64,000 nucleotides of DNA from Actinoplanes sp. SE50/110 (GCF_900119315.1 NZ_LT827010.1:7310001-7374000); one strand, 5' to 3'; positions 1-8,480 are shown, counted from the stretch's first letter. Notes: generated from the sequence alone by a model not told the origin. A program made the numbers and translations.

Positions 1-154
1 CGGAGTCGGTGGGGGTCAGCAGCACCCACAGCAGCACGCCCGCCCAGCTCAGCAGCAGCCCGGGGATGACCGGCAGGAACACGCCGAGCACCCCGCCGGC
101 GACCAGCAGGCCGGTGATCAGGTTGATGCCCGCGGCGCTGTCACTCAGGTCCAT
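1..154 (-). CDS. DUF456 family membrane protein (5' part only)
   Basis: The gene is read leftwards from an ATG at 152-154 and runs off the window edge, so only about 51 N-terminal residues are visible. They form two hydrophobic stretches (residues about 9-30 and 34-48) joined by a Pro/Gly turn reading VFLPVIPGLLLSWAG. This is the hallmark of DUF456, a small integral membrane family of unknown function. It is divergent from the sigma factor gene that starts at 362. The 207 bp between them must hold both promoters. Family assignment is from motif recognition only; the fragment is too short for more. Confidence 0.7.
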   Translation of the reverse strand, partial: MDLSDSAAGINLITGLLVAGGVLGVFLPVIPGLLLSWAGVLLWVLLTPTDS

Positions 155-293
155 GCGCAGCACAGTGCCCTACCGTCGCAAAAATTCTCAACCGGCCGCG
201 GTCCCCGCCGATCGACACCGGCAACGCGGCAGGGCGGTTCACCCGCAACCGGCACGCACCTGTGCGTGACCTTGTCCCGCACCCTCCCGGCTT

Positions 294-319
294 CAAAGTT
301 TCTCCCTGTCAGCCGGTGC
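294..319 (+). promoter_or_regulatory. Possible FliA-type promoter ahead of sigma factor 1
   Basis: CAAAGTTT at 294-301 is followed by GCCGGTGC at 312-319. This resembles the flagellar sigma-28 layout (TAAA, about 15 bp, GCCGATAA). It lies 42 bp upstream of the ATG of a FliA-like sigma gene, so autoregulation is possible. The -10-like half matches only in GCCG, so this is tentative. Confidence 0.35.
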
Positions 320-361
320 CCACCCAGCCAAGGGGCGCCGACAACAACCGGGGGATATCAC

Positions 362-1282
362 ATGACCAGCACCGTGACGACCGCTGCCGACTTCGCCGCC
401 GACACCGCTCCCGCCACGCCGGTGCTCTCCGCCGCCCAGCAGGAGGAGCTGATCCGCACGCACATGCCGCTGGTCGGCCACCTGGTGCGGGACATGCTGA
501 GCCGGATCCCCAACCACATCCACCGCGACGACCTGACCAGCGCCGGCCTGCACGCCCTGGTCACCGCGGCCCGCGGCTGGGACCCGGAGCGCGGCGTGCC
601 GTTCCACCGCTTCGCCGGCACCCGGATCCGCGGCGCCCTGCTCGACGAGCTGCGCTCGCTGGACTGGGCGACCCGTTCGGTGCGGTCGAAGGCCCGCAAC
701 ACCGACAGCACCCGGCAGAACCTGACCACCAGCCTGGGCCGCACCCCCACGCCGGAGGAGCTGGCGCAGGCGCTCGGCACCACCACCTCCGAGCTGCACC
801 AGACCGACACCGACGTGCAGCGCGCCACCGTCCTGTCGCTGCAGGGCTTCACCACCAGCTCCGCCGACGACCTGGTCACCGAGCGCACGCCGGGCCCGGA
901 GGAGATGCTGCTGCGCCGCGAGCAGATCGGCTACCTGCACCACGCGATCGGCTCGCTGCCGGACCGCCTGCAGACCGTGGTCACCGAGTACTTCCTGCAG
1001 GAGCGCCCGATGGCGGACATCGCCAAGGACCTGGGCGTCACCGAGTCCCGCGTCTCGCAGCTGCGCGCCGAAGCCCTGTCGCTGCTGCGCGACGGCCTCA
1101 ACACGCACCTCGACCCGGAGCTGGCGCCGACCCCGGACAACCCGGAGAGCATCACCGCCCGCCGCCGTGCGTCGTACTACGCCACCATCGCCAGCAACAC
1201 CGACCTGCGCAGCCGTCTCGCGATGACCAACGCGCACGGTCACACGGCGCACGGCCGCGGGCTGCGCCCGACCGCCGCCTGA
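362..1282 (+). CDS. FliA/WhiG-type RNA polymerase sigma factor (copy 1)
   Basis: Protein of 306 aa, a sigma-70 family group 3 factor that would direct core RNA polymerase to a motility or sporulation regulon. Region 2 (about 27-110) includes MPLVGHLVRDML and the DPERGVPFHRFA segment. Region 3 follows at about 122-145. Region 4 (about 198-245) has the helix-turn-helix MADIAKDLGVTESRVSQLR. The ATG at 362 is chosen because it opens right before the conserved part; an in-frame start at 266 would add 32 unlikely residues. A C-terminal tail of about 55 residues, with ARRRASYY and LRSRLAMT, is also present in the paralogue at 5517-6374. Known in Actinoplanes: several FliA paralogues act in zoospores. 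Which one this is cannot be told from the sequence. Confidence 0.9.
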   Translation: MTSTVTTAADFAADTAPATPVLSAAQQEELIRTHMPLVGHLVRDMLSRIPNHIHRDDLTSAGLHALVTAARGWDPERGVPFHRFAGTRIRGALLDELRSLDWATRSVRSKARNTDSTRQNLTTSLGRTPTPEELAQALGTTTSELHQTDTDVQRATVLSLQGFTTSSADDLVTERTPGPEEMLLRREQIGYLHHAIGSLPDRLQTVVTEYFLQERPMADIAKDLGVTESRVSQLRAEALSLLRDGLNTHLDPELAPTPDNPESITARRRASYYATIASNTDLRSRLAMTNAHGHTAHGRGLRPTAA

Positions 1283-1290
1283 GGTATCGA

Positions 1291-1325
1291 ACCCGGCCCG
1301 GCGTCCGACGGACGCCGGGCCGGGT
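1291..1325 (+). terminator. Intrinsic terminator-like hairpin after sigma factor 1
   Basis: A perfect inverted repeat of ACCCGGCCCGGCGTCC with a 3-base loop begins 8 bp after the stop codon. There is no clear T-run, as is usual in high-GC actinomycetes. Confidence 0.75.
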
Positions 1326-1432
1326 GTGCGTGGTCCCGGACCCGGCCGCCGCCCGGCACCCGACGAAATCCCGCCCACCCAGGGGGACCATCCCACGACA
1401 GCATGGCCGGAAAACCCAAGATCATGCCCGCG

Positions 1433-1643
1433 CCCTGTGGACGAACCCGCAGTGTGGACAACCCGAAGTCCGGACAACCCCGCAGCGCGAACAAACCCGC
1501 AGGATCCCGTGACGGATCCGGCGAGGGTCGCGAACAAACCCGCAGCACTAACAAACCCGCAGCGAACAAAGCCGCGGCGTGAACAGTCCCGCAGCGCGAA
1601 CAATCCCGCAGCCCGAACAGTCCCGTACCGTGAACAAACCGGT
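1433..1643. repeat. Decayed 16-17 bp tandem repeats with DnaA-box-like units
   Basis: About ten degenerate copies of a unit like CCCGCAGcgcGAACAA fill most of the gap before the methyltransferase gene. The first copies carry TGTGGACGA and TGTGGACAA (1453-1461). The second is the exact reverse complement of the actinobacterial DnaA box TTGTCCACA. Later copies drift to CCGGACAA and GCGAACAA. No gene is visible in 1283-1678. Confidence 0.7.
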
Positions 1644-1678
1644 CGCGCCGACACGAACCGCCGCTCTACGGTCCGGCA

Positions 1679-2458
1679 GTGACCAACAATCCCCCGTCGG
1701 ACAAGGCCTCCCTCGACGGACCCGGCTCCGTCCCTGACGCCCTGTTCACCGATCCCCGGCTCGCCCCGCTCTACGACCTGTTCGACGGCGACCGGGACGA
1801 CCTCCCCGCCTACCTGACGATCATCGAGTCCCTGCGGCCCGCCCGGATCCTCGACGTCGGTTGCGGTACCGGCGCCCTGGCCACCCTGCTCGCCGGCACC
1901 GGGCACACGGTGATCGGCGCGGATCCCGCCGCGGCCTCGCTGGACGTCGCCCGCACCAAGCCGGCCGCCGACCGGGTCACCTGGCTGCACACCGGTGCGG
2001 CCGGGCTGCCGCAGGCCTGGCCGCTACCGGAGCCCGCCGATCTGGCGCTGATGACCGGCAACGTCGCCCAGGTCTTCGTGACCGACGATGACTGGACGGC
2101 CGCGCTGCGCGGCATCCACGCCGTCCTGCGGCCCGGCGGTCATCTGGTTTTCGAGGCGCGGCGTCCGGAGTTCCGCGCCTGGGAGCAGTGGGATCATCCG
2201 CCCGCCACCGCGGGCGGGGTGGAGCGACGGTTCATGCTCACCGACGTACGACTGCCCCTTGTCTCCTTCCGGTATGAATATCGTTTCCTGTCCGATGAGA
2301 CGGTGCTGACCTCGACTTCGACGCTGTGCTTCCGCGACCGGTCCGAGATCGAGGAGTCGTTGCGGGCGACCGGTTTCGAGGTCCTGGAGGTCCGTGCGGC
2401 GCCGGACCGTCCCGGTAGGGAGAACGTCTTCCTCTGCCGGCGGGCCGGGACAGCGTGA
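1679..2458 (+). CDS. Class I SAM-dependent methyltransferase
   Basis: Protein of 259 aa from a GTG start. The Rossmann motif I ILDVGCGTG is at about residues 57-65, followed by an acidic end of strand 2 (VIGADPA). The LRPGGHLVFEARRP segment is the post-motif III region of small-molecule methyltransferases. The C-terminal beta strands (DVRLPLVSFRYEYRF) and the terminal VFLCRRAG are typical of the Methyltransf_25/11 group. The substrate cannot be read from sequence. The gene ends 22 bp before the convergent HelD-like gene. No Shine-Dalgarno sequence is obvious before the GTG; the transcript may have a very short leader. Confidence 0.85.
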   Translation: MTNNPPSDKASLDGPGSVPDALFTDPRLAPLYDLFDGDRDDLPAYLTIIESLRPARILDVGCGTGALATLLAGTGHTVIGADPAAASLDVARTKPAADRVTWLHTGAAGLPQAWPLPEPADLALMTGNVAQVFVTDDDWTAALRGIHAVLRPGGHLVFEARRPEFRAWEQWDHPPATAGGVERRFMLTDVRLPLVSFRYEYRFLSDETVLTSTSTLCFRDRSEIEESLRATGFEVLEVRAAPDRPGRENVFLCRRAGTA

Positions 2459-2480
2459 TCCCGGCCCGCCCGCGCACCGC

Positions 2481-4781
2481 TCAGGCGAGCGCGGAGAGCA
2501 CCTCGGGCAGCGGTTCGGTGTGCAGCACCCCCAGGCGCTGCGTCGCCCTGGTCACCGCCACGTAGAGGTCGGAGAGTCCGCGCGGGCTCTCGGTGACGAT
2601 CTCGTCCGGACAGACCACGAGGACCGAGTCGAATTCCAGACCCTTGGCTTGCCGTACGGTCATCAGCACCACGTGGTTGAGCAGATCCGGCTGCTCCCCC
2701 ACAGCCGCGCCCGGGATCGCCTCCACCAGCGCGGTGCCCAGCGGGCCGGTCAGCCGGGCCGGGACGAGCACGCCGACCCGGCCGGAGTCGACCGCGGCGG
2801 CCTCCTTGCGGACGTCCGCCAGCAGTTCCTCCACCAGGCCGCCGACCGGCACCCGGCGGGCCCACGGGGTCACCCCGGACGAGCGGACCGAGCGTGGCGG
2901 GCGCACCCCGGCGCCGACCGCGGCCAGCACGTCCGCGGCCACCGCCATCACCTCGGCCGGGGTGCGGTAGTTGACGCTCAGCTCGACCAGGCGCCAGCGC
3001 TGGCCGACGTAGGGCTCCAAGACCTGCTCCCAGGAGGTGCTGCCGGCCGGCTCGGAGGTCTGTGCCACGTCGCCGACCACGGTCATCGACCGGCTCGGGC
3101 AGCGGCGCATCAGCAGCCGCCAGGCCATCGGCGACAGCTCCTGCGCCTCGTCGACGATGACGTGCCCGAACACCCAGGTGCGGTCGGCGGCGGCCCGCTC
3201 GGCCGCGGTCCGGGTGTCGATCACCTCGTGCCGTTCGACGAACGCGCTGGCGTCCACCACGTCGACCGCGGAGAGGATCTCCTCCTCGACGTCCTCGAAG
3301 TCCAGCGACCGGGAGCCCTCGACGATCTCCAGCACGCCCTCGGCGTACTCGATCGCCGCCTCGCGCTGTCGCTCCTGCTCCCGCTTCTTCAGCGTGTCGT
3401 CGACCCCGAGCAGCTCGGCCAGCTCATCGAGCAGCGGCACGTCGGCCGGCGTCCACCCGGCCGAGGGGTCGCGCAGCAGCACGGTCGGCAGCCCGGCCGA
3501 CTCCAGCCGATCAGCATCGGTCAGCAGGTCGCGCAGCACCTGCCGCGGGGTCAGCACCGGCCAGAAGTCGAACAGCAGCTGCTGCACGTCGATGTCCTCG
3601 CGCAGCTCCCGTCGGGTCTCCGCCAGGTCGGCCTCGGAGAGCAGATTGTCGCCGCCCAGCGGGTCGGCGCCGATCCGCTCGGCGATCTGCAGGGACAGCT
3701 GGTGGATCGCCTCGGTCACGAAGACCGCCCGGGCCACGTTGTGCGGGCGTCCCGACCGGCGGGCCGCCGAGCGCGCGTCCTCCAGCACCGCGCGCTCGAT
3801 CCGCAGCGGATACCCGTCGTGGTCGACCTCGACGAAGTCGTCCGGCACCGTCTGCCGGTCGGCGACCGCGTTCTCCAGGGCGGGCAGCATCAGGCCGAGG
3901 TCGCCCTTGAGTGCGGCCACCTCGTCCGGTTCGGTGGCCCGGGCCCGCACCCCGGGGAACATGTCGCCGAGTGTGGCCAGCAGCACCCCGGTCTCGGCCA
4001 GCGAGGGCAGCACCTGGGAGATGTAGCGCAGGAAGGTGGTGTTCGGTCCGAGGATCAGCACGCCGCTGCGAGTCAATTGCTGGCGGTACGTGTACAGCAG
4101 GTACGCCGCGCGGTGCAGCGCCACCGCGGTCTTGCCGGTGCCGGGGCCGCCCTGGACCACCAGCACGCCGGGCAGCCCGGAGCGGATCACCTCGTCCTGC
4201 TCGGCCTGGATGGTCTCGACGATGTCGCGCATCCGGCCGGTGCGGTTCGCGGTCAGCGCGGAGAGCAGCGCGGCCTCACCGGTGACGTCCTCCCGGCCGG
4301 TCCCGTCACCGGCCGCGAGATCGAGCACCTCGTCGTCGACGCCGGTCAGGGTGCGGCCGCGGGTGCGCAGATGCCGGCGCCGGGTGACCCCGTCCGGCTG
4401 GACCGCGGTGGCCAGGTAGAACGGGCGGGCGGCCGCGGCGCGCCAGTCGACCAGCAGCGGATCCTGGTCGCGGTCCTCGGCGAACAGCCCGATCCGGCCG
4501 ATGTACCGGGGGTCGCCGGCGGCGAAGTCGAGTCGGCCGAAACAGAGACCGTTCTCGACGGAATTCATCTGGGCGAGCTGCTCCGTGTAGTGGGCCCGGG
4601 TGGCCTCGCGCTGGGTCCGCCCCTGCGGGGTGCCACCGGCCTCCAGCAGAATGCCCTTGAGCCGGCTGTCGGCCTGCTCACGCAGCTGATCGAGGCGCTG
4701 GTACAGCTCGGTCAGGTAAGCCTGCTCAGCATCGAAATCGGCGCTAGAGCTTGACAAAATCGCCCCTTTTCGTGCTATCAT
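2481..4781 (-). CDS. HelD/HelR-like superfamily 1 helicase (RNA polymerase recycling factor)
   Basis: About 766 aa. Residues 10-60 form the long N-terminal helical hairpin of HelD proteins. Motif I GGPGTGKTAVALHRA is near 211, followed by the helicase insert. Motif II is VIVDEAQELSP, then VVGDVAQTS, and near the C-terminus NYRTPAEVM, RQAKGLEFD and YVAVTRATQRLG. HelD proteins pull stalled RNA polymerase off DNA, and the actinobacterial HelR branch can displace rifamycins. That this one confers tolerance is inference. Start choice is uncertain: ATG at 4781 is annotated, but a TTG at 4757 has a better Shine-Dalgarno (AAAGGGG, 6 bp away). No duplex-DNA role is needed to explain the motifs. Confidence 0.85.
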   Translation of the reverse strand: MIARKGAILSSSSADFDAEQAYLTELYQRLDQLREQADSRLKGILLEAGGTPQGRTQREATRAHYTEQLAQMNSVENGLCFGRLDFAAGDPRYIGRIGLFAEDRDQDPLLVDWRAAAARPFYLATAVQPDGVTRRRHLRTRGRTLTGVDDEVLDLAAGDGTGREDVTGEAALLSALTANRTGRMRDIVETIQAEQDEVIRSGLPGVLVVQGGPGTGKTAVALHRAAYLLYTYRQQLTRSGVLILGPNTTFLRYISQVLPSLAETGVLLATLGDMFPGVRARATEPDEVAALKGDLGLMLPALENAVADRQTVPDDFVEVDHDGYPLRIERAVLEDARSAARRSGRPHNVARAVFVTEAIHQLSLQIAERIGADPLGGDNLLSEADLAETRRELREDIDVQQLLFDFWPVLTPRQVLRDLLTDADRLESAGLPTVLLRDPSAGWTPADVPLLDELAELLGVDDTLKKREQERQREAAIEYAEGVLEIVEGSRSLDFEDVEEEILSAVDVVDASAFVERHEVIDTRTAAERAAADRTWVFGHVIVDEAQELSPMAWRLLMRRCPSRSMTVVGDVAQTSEPAGSTSWEQVLEPYVGQRWRLVELSVNYRTPAEVMAVAADVLAAVGAGVRPPRSVRSSGVTPWARRVPVGGLVEELLADVRKEAAAVDSGRVGVLVPARLTGPLGTALVEAIPGAAVGEQPDLLNHVVLMTVRQAKGLEFDSVLVVCPDEIVTESPRGLSDLYVAVTRATQRLGVLHTEPLPEVLSALA

Positions 4782-4817
4782 TCCGGCCGCTGGCAACCAT
4801 TTTCGTGGTTGCCTTTT
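4751..4817 (+). promoter_or_regulatory. Consensus-like promoter followed at once by a hairpin and T-run
   Basis: TTGACA at 4751-4756 is followed by TATCAT at 4776-4781 (19 bp spacing). Then comes a 7-bp inverted repeat, GGCAACC (4792-4798) and GGTTGCC (4807-4813), and TTTTCT. Read rightwards this is a promoter with an immediate intrinsic terminator, so a candidate attenuator for the lipoprotein gene at 4945. It also overlaps the 5' end of the HelD-like gene on the other strand. Confidence 0.4.
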
Positions 4818-4944
4818 CTGTTTACGGCAAACGACCAGAATAGCCGAGCGGGCTGAGGTTACGGTCCGGGCGGCAAGTGTCCGGAAGGTGTCAGGACACG
4901 CCGGGAGCCGTTACGCGGGACCGCGTGGCGCCTTTAACCGGGGC

Positions 4945-5463
4945 ATGGACTTCAACACCCCGTACCGTCGCATCACTGTCCTCGCCCTGGCCGCCGTCGC
5001 CACCCTCGGCGTCACCTCCGCCTGCTCCGGCGGCGATGACGCCCCGGCCGGCAACGCCGCCGCGGCCGCCGCCGGTGGCCCCGAGCCGAAAACCCTCGAC
5101 GGGGCGAAGGCCGCCGCGCAGACCGTGTTCGACCGGTTCAGCGGTGGCGACTTCGCCGGCGCCTGGGAGATGTACACCAGCGCCGGCAAGCAGGCGATCA
5201 GCAAGGACGACTACGTCAAGCTCAACCAGGCCTGTTCCCGCAAGGGGCTGGCGATCACCCTGACCAGCGCGCGGATGGAGGGCGTGGACAAGGCGATCGT
5301 GATCGCGAAGCAGCTGGTGGCGGCGCAGTCGTACACCATGGTCTACGAGGGCAACGGGTGGCGGCTGGAGCCGGCCGCGGAGGGGCTGGCGCTGTACAAG
5401 ATGGGCGCGGCCAAGGCGATCGCCGCCCAGAAGAAGGCCGGCACCTGCGCCAACAACCAGTAA
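4945..5463 (+). CDS. Small secreted lipoprotein, NTF2-like
   Basis: Protein of 172 aa. The N-terminus has RR, then a hydrophobic core and TSACSG, a plausible lipobox with Cys near residue 26, followed by a Gly/Ala-rich linker. The mature domain (about 50-172: VFDRFSGGDFAGAWEMYT, then YTMVYEGNGWRLEP) has the helix-plus-curved-sheet pattern of NTF2/DUF4878-like lipoproteins of actinomycetes. The function is not known. ATG 4945 is preferred over an in-frame start at 4888 because it directly precedes the signal peptide. A terminator hairpin follows directly. Confidence 0.75.
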   Translation: MDFNTPYRRITVLALAAVATLGVTSACSGGDDAPAGNAAAAAAGGPEPKTLDGAKAAAQTVFDRFSGGDFAGAWEMYTSAGKQAISKDDYVKLNQACSRKGLAITLTSARMEGVDKAIVIAKQLVAAQSYTMVYEGNGWRLEPAAEGLALYKMGAAKAIAAQKKAGTCANNQ

Positions 5464-5470
5464 GGTTTTT

Positions 5471-5497
5471 GGGCCCGCCGCGAACCGCGACGGGCCC
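5471..5497 (+). terminator. Hairpin after the lipoprotein gene
   Basis: GGGCCCG...CGGGCCC forms an almost perfect stem (with inner CGCG pairing) 7 bp after the stop. It sits between convergent genes and may serve both. Confidence 0.7.
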
Positions 5498-5516
5498 ATC
5501 CCACCGTTCGGGTCTG

Positions 5517-6374
5517 TCAGGCGGCTGCCGGGACCGGCAGGCCGTCCGGGCCGGTCATCGCGAGGCGGCTGCGCAGCGTGCCGCGGCTGGCGATCCGGTC
5601 GTAGTACGCCGCCCGCCGCCGGGCCACACAGCCCTCCTTCGGCGGGGTCTGCGCGGCGATCGCCGGATCGAGGTGGGTGTTCAGCCCGTCCCGGAGCAGC
5701 ACCAGGGCCTCGGCCCGCAACTGCGACACCCGGGACTCGCTGACTCCCAGATCGGCGGCGATGTCGGACATCGGCCGCTCGTCGAAGAAGTAGCCCTGGA
5801 CCACCACCCGCAGGCGGTCCGGCAGGGCGTCCACCGCGTGCCGCAGGTAGCCGAGCCGCTCGCGCAGGATCAGCATCTCCTCCGGCCCGGGAGTGCGTTC
5901 GGTCACCAGGTCGTCGGCGGTCGCGGTGGCGAAGCCCTGCAGGCTGAACACCGTCGCCCGGTGCACGTCGTCGTTGCCGTGCTCGATGTCCTCGACCGTG
6001 CAGCCCAGCCGTTCGGCCAGCTCCTGCGGGGTGGGGATGCGGCCGAGTTCGGCGGTCAGCTCCTCCCGGGCCGCATCGGCCCGCCGGGCCCGCTGGCGCA
6101 CCGAACGGCTCGCCCAGTCCAGCCCGCGCAACTCGTCCAGCAGGGCGCCGCGCACCCGGGCCGCGGCGAACCGCGGGAACGGCACACCCCGCTCCGGGTC
6201 GAACCCGCGGGCGGCGGCGACCAGGGCGGCGTAGCCCGCGGACAGCAGGTCATCACGGTTGACGTGGGCGGGGACCCGGGCCAGCATCTCGCGGACCAGG
6301 TGGCCGACGAGGGGCATGTTCGCCCGCACGATGTCCTCGCGACGCCGATCGACGGCAGGTGCCTCACCGTTCAT
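5517..6374 (-). CDS. FliA/WhiG-type RNA polymerase sigma factor (copy 2)
   Basis: Protein of 285 aa, a close paralogue of the sigma factor at 362-1282 along its whole length: NMPLVGHLVREML, DPERGVPFPRFA, VFSLQGFATATADDLVTERTPGPEEM, and a region 4 helix-turn-helix DIAADLGVSESRVSQLR. It also shares the C-terminal tail ending in LRSRLAMTG. The ATG at 6374 has a good GAGGAGA Shine-Dalgarno about 7 bp upstream. It lacks the longer N-terminal extension of copy 1. Divergent from the DEAD-box helicase gene. Likely role: a second flagellar/sporulation-class sigma with an overlapping promoter preference (inference from near identity in regions 2 and 4). Confidence 0.9.
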   Translation of the reverse strand: MNGEAPAVDRRREDIVRANMPLVGHLVREMLARVPAHVNRDDLLSAGYAALVAAARGFDPERGVPFPRFAAARVRGALLDELRGLDWASRSVRQRARRADAAREELTAELGRIPTPQELAERLGCTVEDIEHGNDDVHRATVFSLQGFATATADDLVTERTPGPEEMLILRERLGYLRHAVDALPDRLRVVVQGYFFDERPMSDIAADLGVSESRVSQLRAEALVLLRDGLNTHLDPAIAAQTPPKEGCVARRRAAYYDRIASRGTLRSRLAMTGPDGLPVPAAA

Positions 6375-6534
6375 CAGGGGTCTCCTCAGTACCGGCCGGA
6401 GTGGGGGCGTCCGGCGCTGAGGAAAAAGATCTGCGAGGCTGAGTGCGGCCTGGTTCGATACCGGGTGCAGGAAGGTTGCCGTCGGTGACCAGTAGGATTG
6501 ATCTCCAGCTGACCTACGGAGAGTTACCCACTTA

Positions 6535-8256
6535 ATGACATCGTTCATCGAGCTAGGCGTCCCCGCCGTTCTGACCGGCGCCCTCGCCGAGCTCGGCATC
6601 ACCACACCGTTCCCGATCCAGGCGGCCACGCTGCCCGACTCACTCGCCGGGCGCGACCTGCTCGGCCGCGGCCGCACCGGATCGGGCAAGACGTATGCCT
6701 TCGTGCTGCCGGTCGTCGCCCGCCTGGCGGCCGCCCCGACACGCCCGAGGCCGGGCCGCCCCCGCGCGCTGATCCTGGCGCCCACCCGGGAGCTGGCCAC
6801 CCAGATCGAGGCCACCCTGCGCCCGCTGGCCGACGCGATGGGTCTGCGCACCCTGACCGTCTTCGGCGGGGTCGGGGCGAACCCGCAGATCGCCGCCCTG
6901 CGCAAGGGTGTCGACGTGCTGGTCGCCTGCCCGGGCCGCCTCGACGACCACATCCGTAACGGGCACGCCTCGCTCGACGCCGTCGAGATCACCGTGCTGG
7001 ACGAGGCCGACCACATGGCCGACCTGGGCTTCCTGCCGGTCGTTCGGCGGCTGCTCGGCCAGACCCCGGCCGGCGGCCAGCGGCTGCTGTTCTCGGCGAC
7101 CCTGGACAACGGCATCGACGTGCTGGTCAAGCAGTTCATGCGAAAACCGGTCACGCACCACGTCGACGCGGCCGCGCAGGCCCCGGTCGAGATGGACCAC
7201 CACGTCCTGCACGTCCAGCCCGACGACCGGTTCGGCGTGCTGGTCGACCTGCTGGCCGCGCCCGGCCGCTCGGTCGTCTTCACCCGGACGAAGCGCCGGG
7301 CCAAGGTGCTCACCCGCCAGCTGATCTCGGCCGGCGTCCCGGCCGTCGAGCTGCACGGCAACCTGGCGCAGAACGCCCGCAACCGCAACCTGTCGGCGTT
7401 CTCCGAGGGCTCCGCGCCCACCCTGGTCGCCACCGACATCGCCGCCCGTGGCATCCACGTCGACGACGTCGCCCTGGTCATCCACGCCGACCCGCCGGTC
7501 GAGCACAAGGCGTACCTGCACCGGTCCGGCCGCACCGCCCGGGCCGGCGCCCGCGGCACGGTCATCACCCTGATGACCGACGACCAGCAGGCCGACGTCC
7601 GCGACCTGACCCGCAAGGCCGGCATCCGTCCGCTGACCCGCCGTGCCCGCCCCGGCGACGCACTGCTGTCCGAGCTGGCCCCGGGAGAACGCACCTTCGT
7701 CACCCCGGGCCAGCACCAGCCCGGCGCCGCCGTCCCGGACGTGGATCTCGACGGTGCGGCACCGGCCGGCACCGGCCGTTCCGGCCGCCGCCGCGGGGGT
7801 CGCCGACCCGCCGCCACCGGTAACGCTTCCGCCGCCGGGTCGGGCACCGCATCCGCCGCCCGGTCCGGCACGGCCGGCGCGGGCCGCGGCGAATCCGCCG
7901 GTTCGGCCCGCGGGGCTGCCAACGGACGTGGCCGCGCGAACACCGCCGCGGGTTCCGGTGCCGACCGCACCGCTGCTCCGGCGTCCGGACGTGCGGCCGG
8001 AAGCGGTCAGGCATCCGGTGACACGGGCGGCCGGCGCCGGCGCGGCGGCGCGGACGCGGCCGGTGGCGCGCAGCGCTCCGCATCAGGGACCGCGCGGGCG
8101 GCTTCGCCGGCCCCCCGCAACGCCTCCACCTCCGGCACACCGCGGTCCAGCCAGTCCAGGACCAACCGCGCCGGTACGCCGCAGCCCCGCCCCGCCTCGG
8201 GCGGCGGCGCCGCGGCCTTCTCGGCCCGCAGCACAGGCCGCCGCGGCGGCCGCTGA
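6535..8256 (+). CDS. DEAD-box ATP-dependent RNA helicase
   Basis: Protein of 573 aa. Helicase motifs are in order: Q motif FPIQAATLP, I GRTGSGKT, Ia PTRELATQ, Ib CPGRL, II DEAD, III SAT, IV VVFTRTKRR, V ATDIAARGIH, VI HRSGRTARAG. All catalytic residues are present. The last 185 residues or so are a low-complexity Ala/Gly/Ser/Arg tail, probably disordered and RNA-binding, as in RhlE/CsdA-like enzymes with basic tails. Such proteins unwind structured RNA in ribosome assembly and cold adaptation. ATG 6535 is preceded by ACGGAGAG. Divergent from sigma factor 2. Confidence 0.92.
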   Translation: MTSFIELGVPAVLTGALAELGITTPFPIQAATLPDSLAGRDLLGRGRTGSGKTYAFVLPVVARLAAAPTRPRPGRPRALILAPTRELATQIEATLRPLADAMGLRTLTVFGGVGANPQIAALRKGVDVLVACPGRLDDHIRNGHASLDAVEITVLDEADHMADLGFLPVVRRLLGQTPAGGQRLLFSATLDNGIDVLVKQFMRKPVTHHVDAAAQAPVEMDHHVLHVQPDDRFGVLVDLLAAPGRSVVFTRTKRRAKVLTRQLISAGVPAVELHGNLAQNARNRNLSAFSEGSAPTLVATDIAARGIHVDDVALVIHADPPVEHKAYLHRSGRTARAGARGTVITLMTDDQQADVRDLTRKAGIRPLTRRARPGDALLSELAPGERTFVTPGQHQPGAAVPDVDLDGAAPAGTGRSGRRRGGRRPAATGNASAAGSGTASAARSGTAGAGRGESAGSARGAANGRGRANTAAGSGADRTAAPASGRAAGSGQASGDTGGRRRRGGADAAGGAQRSASGTARAASPAPRNASTSGTPRSSQSRTNRAGTPQPRPASGGGAAAFSARSTGRRGGR

Positions 8257-8279
8257 GCACGCAACAAGGGGCTCATCGA

Positions 8280-8308
8280 GCGCCCGCCGGATATTTCCCG
8301 GCGGGCGC
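8280..8308 (+). terminator. Hairpin after the DEAD-box gene
   Basis: GCGCCCGCCGG, a 7-base loop, and CCGGCGGGCGC form a perfect 11-bp stem 24 bp downstream of the stop. Confidence 0.8.
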
Positions 8309-8310
8309 TG

Positions 8311-8449
8311 ACCACCCCACCGGCGCTCACCGAGTCTGCGCCGGCCGGCCGCCCCATCGACGGCCGCCGACCACCCCGCCCGCGCCCACCGAATCTCCGC
8401 CGGCCGGCCGCCCCATCGACGGCCGCCGACCACCCCGCCCGCGCCCACC
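8311..8449. repeat. 59-bp tandem repeat
   Basis: Two near-identical 59-bp units (starting at 8341 and 8400) and a weaker partial third copy before them lie between the DEAD-box terminator and a second hairpin. Core text: GGCCGCCCCATCGACGGCCG. No coding signal was seen here. Confidence 0.8.
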
Positions 8450-8451
8450 TG

Positions 8452-8480
8452 ACCGCCCGCCGGGCTTCCCGGCGGGCGGT
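8452..8480. terminator. Second strong hairpin
   Basis: ACCGCCCGCCGGG, loop CTT, and its exact complement form a perfect 13-bp stem. It repeats the stem core of the terminator at 8280-8308 and closes the repeat block. Confidence 0.65.

Noticed and set aside
2394-4754. 786-codon rightward ORF over the HelD-like gene
   Set aside because: Antisense shadow of a recognised helicase gene; composition (Gly/Gln/His-rich) is that of reverse-strand GC-rich codons.
4840-4930. tRNA-like text (AGCCGAGCGGGCTGAGGTTA) suggesting a Ser or Leu tRNA
   Set aside because: No acceptor stem pairing, no GTTCGA T-loop and no anticodon arm of the right size could be found.
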